This document shows, piece after piece, positions 20,947 through 31,248 of a stretch of 43,501 bases of DNA (position 1 is the stretch's first letter; each line of letters begins with the position of its first letter). The notes below the pieces were generated by a model. It made no database searches. It saw nothing but the letters and a program-made list of their open reading frames with translations, and was not told where the DNA came from. The translations under genes and the position numbers were made by a program. The DNA lies in IMG/VR virus record IMGVR_UViG_3300005337_000012, positions 1 to 43,501 of that record; one strand, written 5' to 3'. This DNA comes from a virus.

Positions 20947-23900
20947 CGGTTGGCCCTATTTTGGTTCAATCGATCAGCCTTAACGTGGTTACGTTCGTCA
21001 AGTCTTGCATTTTTAATGTACCCCATAACGATATGGTGGTACTGTTCAGCATTACCATTGTATAACGCTTTTGCGCCGGGGGCATCTTTTTTATGATAGT
21101 TTGGCCCACCGCTTGTAGAAAATGTGATGCGTGGTTTAAATTTTCTACCCGTCTTTGATTCTTCCAATGCCATTAAGTATGAACGTGTGGCGTCATTCTT
21201 TACTCTCGACAATACGTGTACTTGTTCCTCTGGACTCAATGCTTGAAAGCGTTCCTCTTTACTGACCTGAGCGACAAGAGAAACGTAAACCGCTTTGATT
21301 ACACGCTCACCCTCTGACCGCTCGCGCTTAGTTAGGGGGGTAGACTCAACGTTACCTTCGTCATTTGTCACGTCAATTTTGCGGGGTAGTGCCCCCAATA
21401 AATGATTCGCTTTTCCGGTCTGCGCCCTTAATTCATTCATGAATGAAGCGTATGTATTGTTGGCCGCAATTCTTCCTAAAAGCCCCGGCTTCATTTTAAC
21501 GTTGCCTTCAGTATCCAATCTGTCGGGCACTAAGTGGTCAACAAAGGGGATACGACTTTCAACCTGTTCGACCAAAGTTCTCGGCTCTTTAGCAGGCTGA
21601 GGTACTAAATCTGAACCTGGTATTTTAAAACTGACAAGGTTAGTACCCACCGCAACCGCTCCAGCTGTTGGGCTTATCTCCCCCGTGTCTGGGTCGCGCG
21701 TTTCCGTGGCCTGCGTAATAGGTCGGACAAAACCCGACAAAGCATCATTTTGGGTGTACATTGACGAAACGCCCGACCAGACATTGCGAGGGATATCTAA
21801 AACTGAATTGCGGGGCGCATAGGGTTTACCTGCATGAGCATCTTCTCTGCCCGGTGCCGTCATATACATGAGAGGCATAAGCGGGGTATTGATGCCAAGT
21901 AGGTAAAAAGTAGAGTCGCCTTCTTGCGCTTCAAAAGCTTCAGCTTTACCGCCAGATTGAAAGTAACGGGCAAAGGCCGTCACATTTACGCTGCCGTTTC
22001 TAAATCCAGCATCTTCTTTAGTTTGGTCAACGGCGGGGTTTTTATCTTTGGGGCCAATATTTAAAGCGCCGTGATAGCCCGCTGCGTAAAACATATTGGT
22101 ACCGATGCCGCCCGCCGCCCCGGTCATAAATAAACCGAGCATTTGTGATGCGAAAATGTGACCGAACGTTTGGCGGTTATATGCCGCAACGCCCTTTAAA
22201 TCCGCTTGCATGGCTCGGTTAAAGTGAATACCTAAAGTACCGGCCACGGGCACCATTTCCATAGGGCGCAGATATAAGTTACCCACGATTTTAGTAAACG
22301 GCAATACAAGCGCCCCAGCGTTTAATGAGTCTTTGCCTTCTCTGTTAGCTACCTTATCAACCTGTTTGCTAATGGTATCTCTAAAACCGCCGAGTGCATT
22401 TGATACAACACCCTCATTAGTCAACGTCGCCTGCTCTGCTTCACGTTTAGCTACCAATCTCAGCTTTTTATAGACTTCACTTTTAGGGTCGGGTAGGTTG
22501 CCGGTAATGCGCTTGTAGATTTCAATCTCTTTTGAAAGGGAAGCCTCATAGACATTGGCATACGCCAACCTGTCACCGCCCCCAACGACTGCCCGAACTG
22601 TACCGCCTAACTTTTTATCTACCTTACGCAGAGTGTCGCCAATCTTACCCTCTTTCACAGTATGAATAGGGCTAGCATCTAAGCCACTCGCTTTAAAAGC
22701 GTCGCCTGAATAGTTACGTGCGGTATTGGTGCCGTGCTCCACATCAAATAGGATATTTTGCAATTCATCTTTTGAGGAGATTTCATTCTTTTTGTAAAAC
22801 TCTTTTACGTCTTTTGATATGCCAATGATTAGTCCCCGCTCTCCCGGCCCTTCGTATTCATTACGATAAACTTTACTGTAGGCAAACTCGCCCAATTCTC
22901 TCAACGCTGCATGAGGGCCACGATAGTGTAGCCAATACGAACCCATATCCAACCAGTTACGGGCTTGAGTCATACCCTGTAAAAGTAATCCTTCAGTACG
23001 CCAAGTAACCCATTTCCTAAACATATTGTGGGCTTTGTGGTCATACATAAAGCGGTCAAGTAAAGCTTGCGCTCTACGGGCATCGCGGGGGGTTAGCGTG
23101 GGGTCAGTCGCCGCCAATATGTAGGCGTTTAATCTTTTCCAATCGTCGCTGCTCATAACGGTAGCGAGCTTAGCTTGTCCCATAATTTTGTCTAAAACTT
23201 CGGGGGTATCAGCGTGCAAAAGGTCATGGCCTTGAGCTTCCAATAGTCTATCTAAAACGGTACGGCGTACGGCGGGTTTACTTACTTTATTAATTGAAGC
23301 TAAATACTTACGCCTACCAATTGCAGTTTTACGTTGTGTGTACTCGGCTTTCTCTTGAACCGTCATTATCGGCTCAACTTCTTTGTACAACTCATCAATT
23401 GTTTTGGGTGTACCTTTTTCCCGTACTTGCTCAGCCGCTTTAAGTCTGGCATCTAATTTTGCAAACAAAGACGCTCTATTTTTACGTGCGTTCAGGTCAT
23501 AAAAATAAGCGCGCTCTTCAGGAGACAGCGTAGCCAATGCCTCCGCCGAGAGCGCGCGAACGTCACGTTTTACATTTAAAGTGAGTTTGGTTTGTTTGAA
23601 AACTGATTTCTCTAGCTTTGATATTGCAGCCAAGGCTTTGCGTCGGTCGCTATTGAACTGCTTTTTTAGGACATTGGTAAGTTTGACTCTTTGGAGCTTT
23701 GCGCTTCGAGCTTCGCCTCCCGCCTCTTTAATAGTTTTGAGTGTAAGGCGGAAACCCCTTTTATTACCAATTTTGCCGTTCCTAGTACCGCCCGAACGCT
23801 TAACGCGAGAGGGACTGCCTGAGGCTCTAGTAGCGCCGTTGCTATTAACAGTTTCCCGGAAGGCTTCAGTAAAGTTTTCCAAAAGCTCATTATACGCTCC

Positions 23901-25175
23901 CTCTACTATCTCTCTAACTTCCTCGGCTGCTTTGTTTATCCCTTTGCTAACCTCGCCCTTAATGTCTTTCAAAGCCTCGTCGATAAACTCCTCTCTAAAT
24001 TTATAGAGGGGGTTATTTTGAAGGGACTGCAATTCTCTACCCGTATTAGATGCGTGGCTCATGTGAGCTTGTAATACTTGAGCCTGCTCAGTAGGGCTGA
24101 GCTTATTAAAGTTTTCGGGGTCTAGAGCCGCCTGTCTTACTGCGTTGGCCCTTAGTGCATCACCTTGACTTTCATAGTGAGATATCCAACCATGGACAAT
24201 CTGATTGTTCCCGGACTCAAGGGCTTGGCTTACCGCCTGATTAGCGTCTTGTTGCATGGCCGAACTGGATACAACTTGGTGGGTGTCGCCCGTAGATGTA
24301 CCAGCGTATTGTGTTGGGGCTTCACCTTGAGTATACGATTTATCGAGTGGGCCGCCACCGATTTGCATAAACCCTTTTTGCGCTCTGCGGGCTGTGGCTC
24401 TTGCCGCACCCTTGGCAATACCTGCCTTAAGCTTAGTTCCTAAAGTACCGTTAGCCAAAGAGTGTGCGAGCTGTGGGGCATAGTGAGCCCCCGCCGGAAT
24501 AGCCGCACCAAGTAGTGTGCCTAAACCGGGAGCGTAGCCAATCTCATTGGCGTCTACTTTACCCTTTTGTGAATACCGCTCAATCGCTTGAGATGCGACG
24601 TCTTGGGGATACCCGAGCGCGGCACCTGTGGCAACCTTGGCAGCTACAGACTTACCAATAGCTCCGGGTAATTTTGCTAGGGCAAAGCCCTGAAGCGCCC
24701 CTAAACCTGTAGCAGTTATTTGAGCGTCATGAATCTGTCTCGCAATAGCAAACTTACCCGCGCGTATTGCGTCACCGCGTGCCTTTTCATTTTGCGTATT
24801 TTGCTGTACTGCTCCGTGAATAGCGTTATACGCCCCCGCCGTTGTTATGCCTCCGATAATATTGGCAATAATAGCGGTAGGTGTGCGGGTTAAATTCTCA
24901 GCCTGAACCGTAAGGGGGTCGAAATGGTTGGGAGCTTGAATCTTCTCGTCCGGAATAATGCCCTTTAAAATACCAGTTGCTGCCCCACCTAAAGCGTTTT
25001 GTATCCGCTGCACAGGATTGTACAACATTTCAGGATGTACCGGCCCAATAGACTCGTGAGGGGATGCGAGGGGGTTGGTATTAAACGCTTTACTAAACGT
25101 GTCAAGTTGACCCGGCATCAATAAGCTTGATAGGGTAGAGGGTTGACCTAAATTCGTGACGCCGCCTGAAAGCAT
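20943..25175 (-). CDS. Giant internal virion / DNA-ejection protein
   Basis: 1410 residues, the largest gene. N-terminal ~250 residues are Gly/Ala-rich and amphipathic (G-A-A-T-G-I-L-K-G-I-I; G-I-T-T-A-G-A-Y-N-A-I), suited to membrane insertion. A very basic segment follows at about 470-620, then a long helical mid-part with W-V-T-W-R-T-E-G-L-L-L-Q, and another Gly-rich hydrophobic stretch near 1050-1090. This layout matches large podovirus internal proteins (T7 gp16-like role) that form the ejection channel. No lysozyme or transglycosylase motif is visible. It overlaps both neighbours. Confidence 0.75.
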   Translation of the reverse strand: MLSGGVTNLGQPSTLSSLLMPGQLDTFSKAFNTNPLASPHESIGPVHPEMLYNPVQRIQNALGGAATGILKGIIPDEKIQAPNHFDPLTVQAENLTRTPTAIIANIIGGITTAGAYNAIHGAVQQNTQNEKARGDAIRAGKFAIARQIHDAQITATGLGALQGFALAKLPGAIGKSVAAKVATGAALGYPQDVASQAIERYSQKGKVDANEIGYAPGLGTLLGAAIPAGAHYAPQLAHSLANGTLGTKLKAGIAKGAARATARRAQKGFMQIGGGPLDKSYTQGEAPTQYAGTSTGDTHQVVSSSAMQQDANQAVSQALESGNNQIVHGWISHYESQGDALRANAVRQAALDPENFNKLSPTEQAQVLQAHMSHASNTGRELQSLQNNPLYKFREEFIDEALKDIKGEVSKGINKAAEEVREIVEGAYNELLENFTEAFRETVNSNGATRASGSPSRVKRSGGTRNGKIGNKRGFRLTLKTIKEAGGEARSAKLQRVKLTNVLKKQFNSDRRKALAAISKLEKSVFKQTKLTLNVKRDVRALSAEALATLSPEERAYFYDLNARKNRASLFAKLDARLKAAEQVREKGTPKTIDELYKEVEPIMTVQEKAEYTQRKTAIGRRKYLASINKVSKPAVRRTVLDRLLEAQGHDLLHADTPEVLDKIMGQAKLATVMSSDDWKRLNAYILAATDPTLTPRDARRAQALLDRFMYDHKAHNMFRKWVTWRTEGLLLQGMTQARNWLDMGSYWLHYRGPHAALRELGEFAYSKVYRNEYEGPGERGLIIGISKDVKEFYKKNEISSKDELQNILFDVEHGTNTARNYSGDAFKASGLDASPIHTVKEGKIGDTLRKVDKKLGGTVRAVVGGGDRLAYANVYEASLSKEIEIYKRITGNLPDPKSEVYKKLRLVAKREAEQATLTNEGVVSNALGGFRDTISKQVDKVANREGKDSLNAGALVLPFTKIVGNLYLRPMEMVPVAGTLGIHFNRAMQADLKGVAAYNRQTFGHIFASQMLGLFMTGAAGGIGTNMFYAAGYHGALNIGPKDKNPAVDQTKEDAGFRNGSVNVTAFARYFQSGGKAEAFEAQEGDSTFYLLGINTPLMPLMYMTAPGREDAHAGKPYAPRNSVLDIPRNVWSGVSSMYTQNDALSGFVRPITQATETRDPDTGEISPTAGAVAVGTNLVSFKIPGSDLVPQPAKEPRTLVEQVESRIPFVDHLVPDRLDTEGNVKMKPGLLGRIAANNTYASFMNELRAQTGKANHLLGALPRKIDVTNDEGNVESTPLTKRERSEGERVIKAVYVSLVAQVSKEERFQALSPEEQVHVLSRVKNDATRSYLMALEESKTGRKFKPRITFSTSGGPNYHKKDAPGAKALYNGNAEQYHHIVMGYIKNARLDERNHVKADRLNQNRANR

Positions 25176-26644
25176 TAGAAGCCTCTCGGTTGTTTCGGTC
25201 TTCCATTACTTCTAAGTCTATCAAATATTTGCTTAGTGCCGGGGTTTTGTATTGCGTTTAAGTTTGAGTAAACTTGTTGCGGACCTGTTGGGGCTGTCGC
25301 TTGAGGGTTAGGTAAAGCTGACTGTTGTAAGTGTGATGTGGTATTACCCAACAATTCATTTAAAGTAATGGGGTTTGACGTATCTCCGTTGCTGCTATTA
25401 GCCGCACTTAATGCCTCTTCGGGGGTCAACGTACCTTGACGCACTGCCAATTGTGCCGCAGTAATTACCCCGCTGCGGTCGCCTTGCTTATCAATTAACG
25501 ACATAGATGCGTTAATCTCCCCTCGCGTGGCTGGTTTTTCTAAACCGAAAAGAGACTGAGCACGTTTTACGCCGGCTTCCTGAAATTTCATTAAGCGGCC
25601 GAAAGCCCCCGGCTCCCCATTCTGAATAATGCTCGCTTCGGTCGGCTTGGCATACCCAGCAATTGCACGCTGATTTTCGCCTGATTGCGTTTGAGCAGTG
25701 TTATACATACTGCCTGTAACATTGTTTCTTGCGGCGGCGGCGTCTGCGCTTTGACCGTACTGAGATACCAGAGTCTTAGGGTCTACCGATTGCAACGCTA
25801 AATCGGCAAGGGAACGGGGGGCCGCTTGAGGTGATGCCCCTAAATCCGAAATGCTAATACTTGGCATAGCCCGATTTACTTGGCCCTGCATTACGCCACC
25901 CATTGTCGGCTGCAATTGGGGTATACCCTGTTGTTGGGCTTGAAGTTGTTGAATCAGCTTCCCACCGGGCATAGATTGCCAACGCCCGCCAGGTACGTTT
26001 GTAGCCCCGTTAGCGCCGTTTCCTAAAGCTGTCATAGTTGGGCCTACCAAAGACGCTAAACTCGGCGCTGTGGGGAACATGAGGCTATTACCAGTTTGAT
26101 TTCCCCCAGCGTCATTAAGTCCTGCCGCTTGTGCAGTCTCTAACGCGTTGGTTGTTCCTTGGTCTTGTAATTGCTTTTGGGCATTGCCGAATATGGTATT
26201 AGCTAAAGTCTTATCTACTCCATAAAAGGAATTGGGGTTTTTAATACCAAGAGAAGATGCAACCGCTTGATTGCCAACACCGGCACCAATAGCGCCGCCC
26301 ACATCTGATTGATACCCTTTAAGAGGTAGGCCGCCTGCATTACGTTGAATATCGGCTACCGTTTGACCTGACTGTAAAGCGTACTGCGCAAGTGCGTCCT
26401 GATTGCCGCGTTGCTCTTGGCGTAACTGTTCATTACGTGCAGCTAATCCAGCTAACCCTTCAGCCAATCCACTAAGTCCACCACCTAAAATAGGGAGTTT
26501 ACTAAACCCCCAACGTGGGTTTTGCATCTGCATATTGCGTGCTTGGACTAACCCGCCGAACAAACCCGCTAAAGTTTGCGCGATTGGTAGACCCATGCCG
26601 CCGGGTGGGGCTATACCTTGTGTGTTAGGTAGATTGGTAGCCAT
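25175..26644 (-). CDS. Internal virion protein, Q/N/G-rich
   Basis: 489 residues, low in charge and rich in Gln, Asn, Gly and Ala. The hydrophobic N-terminus (L-P-I-A-Q-T-L-A-G-L-F-G-G-L-V) is followed by L-P-I-L-G-G-G-L-S-G-L-A-E-G-L-A and long Q-rich helical stretches. It shares one base with the start of the 1410-residue protein. Probably a partner ejection protein (gp14/gp15-like role) by position and composition; no direct family match. Confidence 0.65.
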   Translation of the reverse strand: MATNLPNTQGIAPPGGMGLPIAQTLAGLFGGLVQARNMQMQNPRWGFSKLPILGGGLSGLAEGLAGLAARNEQLRQEQRGNQDALAQYALQSGQTVADIQRNAGGLPLKGYQSDVGGAIGAGVGNQAVASSLGIKNPNSFYGVDKTLANTIFGNAQKQLQDQGTTNALETAQAAGLNDAGGNQTGNSLMFPTAPSLASLVGPTMTALGNGANGATNVPGGRWQSMPGGKLIQQLQAQQQGIPQLQPTMGGVMQGQVNRAMPSISISDLGASPQAAPRSLADLALQSVDPKTLVSQYGQSADAAAARNNVTGSMYNTAQTQSGENQRAIAGYAKPTEASIIQNGEPGAFGRLMKFQEAGVKRAQSLFGLEKPATRGEINASMSLIDKQGDRSGVITAAQLAVRQGTLTPEEALSAANSSNGDTSNPITLNELLGNTTSHLQQSALPNPQATAPTGPQQVYSNLNAIQNPGTKQIFDRLRSNGRPKQPRGF

Positions 26645-26651
26645 TCTGCAC

Positions 26652-26909
26652 CTACAAGAAAGAACTTAAGTTACTGTTAAAATTCATTTTCGGTAATTGG
26701 AAGTTACCCGTTCCGCTAGGTGCAGGCATTTGGCCTTTAAGTAAATCGCCAAACCCACCTCCGCTAGAAGGGGTTGAGCCTAAAGCACCTTGTACGGCAC
26801 CGTTTAGGAAGCCACTAAAAGGATTACCGCCGCTACCTGATTGGGCTTTTGCACCTTGAAGGCCACCCATACCGGCGTGGAGTATCATCATTGCGAGCAT
26901 TGGATTCAT
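26652..26909 (-). CDS. Small Gly/Ser-rich virion protein
   Basis: 85 residues. A hydrophobic N-terminus (M-L-A-M-M-I-L-H-A-G-M-G-G) leads to a G-S-G-G-N-P-F and S-S-G-G-G-F-G low-complexity body. Between two internal virion protein genes; possibly a third ejection component or channel liner. No family recognised. Confidence 0.6.
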   Translation of the reverse strand: MNPMLAMMILHAGMGGLQGAKAQSGSGGNPFSGFLNGAVQGALGSTPSSGGGFGDLLKGQMPAPSGTGNFQLPKMNFNSNLSSFL

Positions 26910-26919
26910 AAGTCTGCCT

Positions 26920-27582
26920 CTAATGCATTAACTTAAGGGGGTCGATAAAGTTCATATACTTACCACCTATACCGGTTTTACCGGCTGTAGAATCATAGAT
27001 ATTGTTAGCGGTATTGTATTGGTTAGAAAGCTGTTGGCCGGTACTCGACTGGCCTGCACTTGCGAGAGCTTGATTAAATAGATTGCTTTGCGCCCCGCCA
27101 TACAGGCTTAAAGCTGTTTGAATTGGCTGCAACATGATGTTAGGAAGTTGATATGCTTGAGTCGATGCAGTGTTGTACGCACTGGCTAAATCTTGGTTTT
27201 CGTTACGAGTCAATATGTTGTCGTTGTATCGGTTAAAACCTGCACTATTTAGGCCGCCCATACTACCAAAGCGTGAGTACGCGGCATCTTTAGCGGTATT
27301 GTAGTTTTGAGTAATCTGTTGAGCTTGAGGGCCGTAAAGTTGTTGAGTATACTTGGCAATATTATTAGGGTCTTGGGCCGTACCTAAAATACTAGATATA
27401 GAACCGAGTGTATTGGCCGTACCTGCGTTAGACGTATCCCAAGTACTTTGCTGGTCAGGACTTAAATTGATGTTCGTGGAATACCCATTTTTACCAAGGG
27501 TAGACGTGGCAAGGGGTTGACCGCCTACACTAAACGTTCCTGTACTACTCTTAACTGTGGCCGGTGTTCCACTGCTACCCAT
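26920..27582 (-). CDS. Hypothetical virion protein, N/Q/S-rich
   Basis: 220 residues, helical with many Asn, Gln, Ser and Tyr (Y-N-T-A-K-D-A-A-Y-S-R-F-G-S-M-G). It shares one base with the upstream gp13-like gene. Similar composition to the Q-rich 489-residue protein. Likely an internal or tail-needle protein by position only. Confidence 0.6.
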   Translation of the reverse strand: MGSSGTPATVKSSTGTFSVGGQPLATSTLGKNGYSTNINLSPDQQSTWDTSNAGTANTLGSISSILGTAQDPNNIAKYTQQLYGPQAQQITQNYNTAKDAAYSRFGSMGGLNSAGFNRYNDNILTRNENQDLASAYNTASTQAYQLPNIMLQPIQTALSLYGGAQSNLFNQALASAGQSSTGQQLSNQYNTANNIYDSTAGKTGIGGKYMNFIDPLKLMH

Positions 27583-28130
27583 TAGCTGACCCTTTCGTCA
27601 CGGAGCCGCTTTCTATGCGCCTGATACTTCTTAATTATAGCGTGGAAAGACTCGCGTGTAACTTGACTAAACTCTTGGGGACGGAGATACATACAGAGAG
27701 CGGTAACCGAACCCTTACCGGGAATATCTAACTTATCGGGAATAACGCCGGCTTTTTTAAAGCCGACAGCGCGCATAAACCATTCTTTCTGTAAATCTTC
27801 CACCCAAACGTTTGCCTCAATAAGTTTTATTCCAAGCGTATCAAATAGATAACTCAACCAGTCTATAACGTCTTTATACATTTCAGATGCGATAAATCCG
27901 GTTGTCCCTACTTGAAGGTATGCACGATTAGTCACATCCAAGTAAACGCCCATATAGTATCGGGGGGCTTCAGCTGAGGGGCCAACAAAAAATAGTGGGT
28001 CGGGGAAAGCGAGCGCAAGCTCTAGAAGCTGTTGAGCCTCTTGACGAGCTTGCATCTCACTTGCACCACCCCATTTATGGCAGTCTACAACAAATTTATA
28101 ATGCTCTTGGCTCATAACGTGTAATGTCAT
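27582..28130 (-). CDS. GNAT-fold protein, T7 gp13-like candidate
   Basis: 182 residues. The central pattern fits a GNAT-like fold: a strand with Y-M-G-V-Y-L-D-V, then A-Y-L-Q-V-G-T-T-G-F-I, a helix, the strand I-E-A-N-V-W-V, and F-M-R-A-V-G-F-K-K-A-G-V. T7 gp13, coded at the same place after the tail tube genes, also carries a GNAT-like fold. It may help assemble ejection proteins or act as an acyltransferase. Four-base overlap with the nozzle gene. Confidence 0.65.
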   Translation of the reverse strand: MTLHVMSQEHYKFVVDCHKWGGASEMQARQEAQQLLELALAFPDPLFFVGPSAEAPRYYMGVYLDVTNRAYLQVGTTGFIASEMYKDVIDWLSYLFDTLGIKLIEANVWVEDLQKEWFMRAVGFKKAGVIPDKLDIPGKGSVTALCMYLRPQEFSQVTRESFHAIIKKYQAHRKRLRDERVS

Positions 28131-29683
28131 CGGCGTGATGTTCCTTTAGGTATGCCTTCTAATTCTATCCTATCGAAAGAGAAAGCGGCACCGGCGGCGG
28201 CTGAGAAAAATATAGAGATAGCCACGCCACGCCCAATTCTATTTTGCCGTAAAACCGTAGCGATAGAAGAGTCCCAAACTGATACGTCCCAAAGTCCAAT
28301 ATCCCAACCGTCGATAGCGTTGGATACGCCGAAATCAAAATAAACGGTCAATACACTACCGTCAACATTAACAAGGTGCGCGCCGCAACGTACTTGAGTC
28401 CCATTAAACGTTTTAACGTATGCCAAAAACTTACCGAAGAACTTGCGCGTGTTCATCTCTTCAGTTGCTAATAGCTGGCATTCCCAGCCAGAACTGAAAA
28501 ACGTACCGTCGTAAGTATTACCGATGCCGTTTTTAAATACTCTAAACTGCGATGCACCGGTATCAAACCGGCTAAATAGATGTTGTTCGGTATCGTGAAC
28601 ATAAATCTGATTGGATATGTCGAAACCTGTACGCTGCATAATACCTTGAGTAACCACGTTATAGACAATGGTTATCCAATCCGTACTATTAACGGGAAGT
28701 TGTAGGTATATGCACCGCTCGATTGCATTAAAGGTAGCGCTAGCTAACGTCGACCGGTTCGGGTCAATCGTATCGAGTAAAGGCTTTATAGGGTAAAGGG
28801 GGTCAGCGTCAACGATATCACCTAAACGGGTTTGGCTTAATTTTTTGTACCCGCGTTGGGATAGGAAATAAACCTCTGCGCCAATAGAGACAATAGTGTC
28901 CGGGGCAATACACCCCAACTCGGTAGAGTATGACGTGATTATGAAGGGGTCAGTAGCTGAGTCGGTAGGTTGGGACCCTGATACGACGTAAATACTTTTG
29001 GTTTTAAACAGCACTAATAGGCCGGATTTTAAGGATGCTGCGCCGACCAAAGCGTCACCGTCTCCAATACCAACATCTACCGCATCGGAGTTGTTACCGA
29101 AAACATTATGTGTGCTTGCATTTGGTGTGAAAAAACGGTAGGGGTATTTAATGTCATTCATATAGAACAGCCGCTCACGGTGCTCAACCACAAACTTAGG
29201 TCTGGCATCTGAGGGAAAAATAATTGATGGGCCGGGAGTTGGTGTCGCACCGTCTGTAAACGTAACGTCTGCTACCGTAGCCCCGTCATACTGCTTAACC
29301 GGGTCTACCCCATTCATAAAAATACAGTAGCCGTTAAAGGTTATAAACCTAGTTTTGGGGGCGTCGGTAACTGCGGCTAATGATGTCCAGGTTGTTCCGT
29401 TACCGGTATATACGTGGCCGTTCGCTATCGCCATTAATTCATTAGATACCGCACCGGAGGTTAAACCCCGCTTAGTGTAGTAGTGTAAACCTCGTATGGT
29501 GGCTGATAAGTAGGCATCAAGAAGGCGCGTATAGCCGAGGGCTGTTCTAACCCCTTTCTCGTCCAAAGTTACGTTAAGCGCTTGGGTAGCCTGCCTCATG
29601 CCAGCCCCCTGCTTTGTTTGGGATGCGACAAGGCGAGAAGTTTGCAGGTTTAAGCCGGCTGAGAAATCTTCATATACGCCCAT
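28127..29683 (-). CDS. Tail nozzle / tubular protein B-like
   Basis: 518 residues, strand-rich throughout. The N-terminus (Y-E-D-F-S-A-G-L-N-L-Q-T-S) and repeated beta-propeller-like blades (L-M-A-I-A-N-G-H-V-Y-T; F-I-T-F-N-G-Y-C-I-F-M-N-G) fit podovirus tail nozzle proteins (T7 gp12 / P22 gp10 role). It follows the adaptor gene by one base, the usual order. It would form the distal tail tube. Confidence 0.75.
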   Translation of the reverse strand: MGVYEDFSAGLNLQTSRLVASQTKQGAGMRQATQALNVTLDEKGVRTALGYTRLLDAYLSATIRGLHYYTKRGLTSGAVSNELMAIANGHVYTGNGTTWTSLAAVTDAPKTRFITFNGYCIFMNGVDPVKQYDGATVADVTFTDGATPTPGPSIIFPSDARPKFVVEHRERLFYMNDIKYPYRFFTPNASTHNVFGNNSDAVDVGIGDGDALVGAASLKSGLLVLFKTKSIYVVSGSQPTDSATDPFIITSYSTELGCIAPDTIVSIGAEVYFLSQRGYKKLSQTRLGDIVDADPLYPIKPLLDTIDPNRSTLASATFNAIERCIYLQLPVNSTDWITIVYNVVTQGIMQRTGFDISNQIYVHDTEQHLFSRFDTGASQFRVFKNGIGNTYDGTFFSSGWECQLLATEEMNTRKFFGKFLAYVKTFNGTQVRCGAHLVNVDGSVLTVYFDFGVSNAIDGWDIGLWDVSVWDSSIATVLRQNRIGRGVAISIFFSAAAGAAFSFDRIELEGIPKGTSRR

Positions 29684-30385
29684 CTATGCGCCGCCTTGGA
29701 TAGTCAATCCAATACCGTCACTATCGTCAACATAAGGATCAACGCCAAATAGAATAGTAGGGGCATTGCGCAATGCTTCAGCCCTTAACTCATGTAATCC
29801 GGTTTCCCACTGTTGCATCCAAAATGATGCGTCTTGGTCTTTCCAAAACATTTTCTCTACGCCGATAGCGTACTTAACCAGTAGGTCATCATGCTCATCG
29901 GGTAAAAAGGTAGTGTCCGTATCCATGCTCAAATCATTAAAAGCAATGGTGCCCGTCACGGTCATTTTCTGAGCGGCATTGGGTACAGGGTAAAATGCCA
30001 TATAGTTGTTGTAACTGTACCAATATTGAGGATCGCCCTGAACGTTTAGATTTCCGTAGCTTTGAGTCAGTTCAAGGATATTAGATTGGGGGATTAAGTT
30101 GTTGGGTGACGTTACTGGATAAACATATAGTGACTTCAATACGCTACTACGTGAATCCAATTTGTAAGTAGCTATGCCGGTGGTTAGGTTTAAAACCTGT
30201 AGAACTTTAGGGCGGAGGCTACCGTACATAGCTTTGTAGATAGTACGGTAGCCCATGTTTAACGTGGAGATGACTCGAACGACTTCCGGGCGTGAAGGGT
30301 TGTTAATCGCGTTACTAGATACCGTAGCATCATCAGTACGGGAGAAAACATCATTCACGATATTAAGAAGTGTTTGCGAGCCCAT
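29684..30385 (-). CDS. Head-tail adaptor (tail tubular A-like)
   Basis: 233 residues. The helical start (L-L-N-I-V-N-D-V-F-S-R-T), the Y-R-T-I-Y-K segment, and D-P-Q-Y-W-Y-S-Y-N-N-Y-M-A-F-Y-P-V-P are typical of podovirus/SU10-type adaptors that ring the portal. Order capsid, accessory protein, adaptor, nozzle agrees. Confidence 0.75.
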   Translation of the reverse strand: MGSQTLLNIVNDVFSRTDDATVSSNAINNPSRPEVVRVISTLNMGYRTIYKAMYGSLRPKVLQVLNLTTGIATYKLDSRSSVLKSLYVYPVTSPNNLIPQSNILELTQSYGNLNVQGDPQYWYSYNNYMAFYPVPNAAQKMTVTGTIAFNDLSMDTDTTFLPDEHDDLLVKYAIGVEKMFWKDQDASFWMQQWETGLHELRAEALRNAPTILFGVDPYVDDSDGIGLTIQGGA

Positions 30386-31209
30386 TAAATATCAGACGCG
30401 TCAACCCCAGTGCTTTTACCTTTTCTACCCTTAGCTTTCGCTTCAGATTCGAGGGTTTCAACAGGGGTGGTTGAGTCTGCTCCTTCTACTTTTTCAGAGT
30501 CGGCTATGGTGTTATCGTCGGGCGCAATGTTTTGGCCTTCGGGTGTAACATCAGAAGCAGCATCTTGTGGTAATGGGTCGGTGTTTACAACACTCTCTTG
30601 ACTTGGCGTTGTGGTAGTCGCACCCGGTGGTAGGTCTGTTGCAGGCGTATCACCTTCAGGCTTAACCGGTTTATTAGCTTCAATCTCTGCGTCGGTGAAA
30701 GGCGTTGCACCTTCCGCTACATGGTCATTGTCAACAGGCGGTTGAGGCTGAGGCTGTTCAAGCAAAGCTGGAGTAATTGAGCCTTGGCTATTCAACTCAA
30801 GAATAACCTGCTTAACTACATCCTTAATCATTTCAGGGGTAGCGAACAGAGTTACTTGAGGTTTTGCGCCAAACTCATACCCGGTCTGTTTATCCGCCAA
30901 TAATCCTACTGGGTTGACAACAATGACATCATGACGAGTTGCGCCGCCTGCCATTTGAAGCGTAGCGTTTGGCCCTAAGTAGTCGGGAGCGTTAAGGGGC
31001 TTTAATGGGTTGAGCTTGCTTTGCTCTACCAATGCCTTAGCGCGTGTCTCTTCCTCAGAGTCTACAAACTGGATAGTAACTGAGGGATTGTCGATGAGCC
31101 AATAATAAGACTCAACGTCTAACTCTTTAGTTACACCTTGAGGGATTGTGAGGAGGGAACCGAAAGGGGATACGAAATCCCCAGTCGGTACTTTTGTTGA
31201 AACGTGCAT
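30385..31209 (-). CDS. Capsid-associated protein with acidic disordered tail
   Basis: 274 residues. About 150 ordered residues precede a long Pro/Glu/Thr/Asp-rich tail, probably disordered, that ends K-G-R-K-G-K-S-T-G-V-D-A-S-D-I. It lies directly after the major capsid gene, so it may be a decoration or head-completion protein. The final S-D-I resembles the tails of the replication proteins. No family recognised. Confidence 0.65.
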   Translation of the reverse strand: MHVSTKVPTGDFVSPFGSLLTIPQGVTKELDVESYYWLIDNPSVTIQFVDSEEETRAKALVEQSKLNPLKPLNAPDYLGPNATLQMAGGATRHDVIVVNPVGLLADKQTGYEFGAKPQVTLFATPEMIKDVVKQVILELNSQGSITPALLEQPQPQPPVDNDHVAEGATPFTDAEIEANKPVKPEGDTPATDLPPGATTTTPSQESVVNTDPLPQDAASDVTPEGQNIAPDDNTIADSEKVEGADSTTPVETLESEAKAKGRKGKSTGVDASDI

Positions 31210-31248
31210 CTGGAAAACTCCAATTTAATATACGGATGGGCTAAGCGA

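Noticed and set aside
23581-24006. 141-residue plus-strand open frame inside the large virion protein gene
   Set aside because: Antisense to a well-supported gene, no ribosome site and low-complexity Leu/Ser composition.
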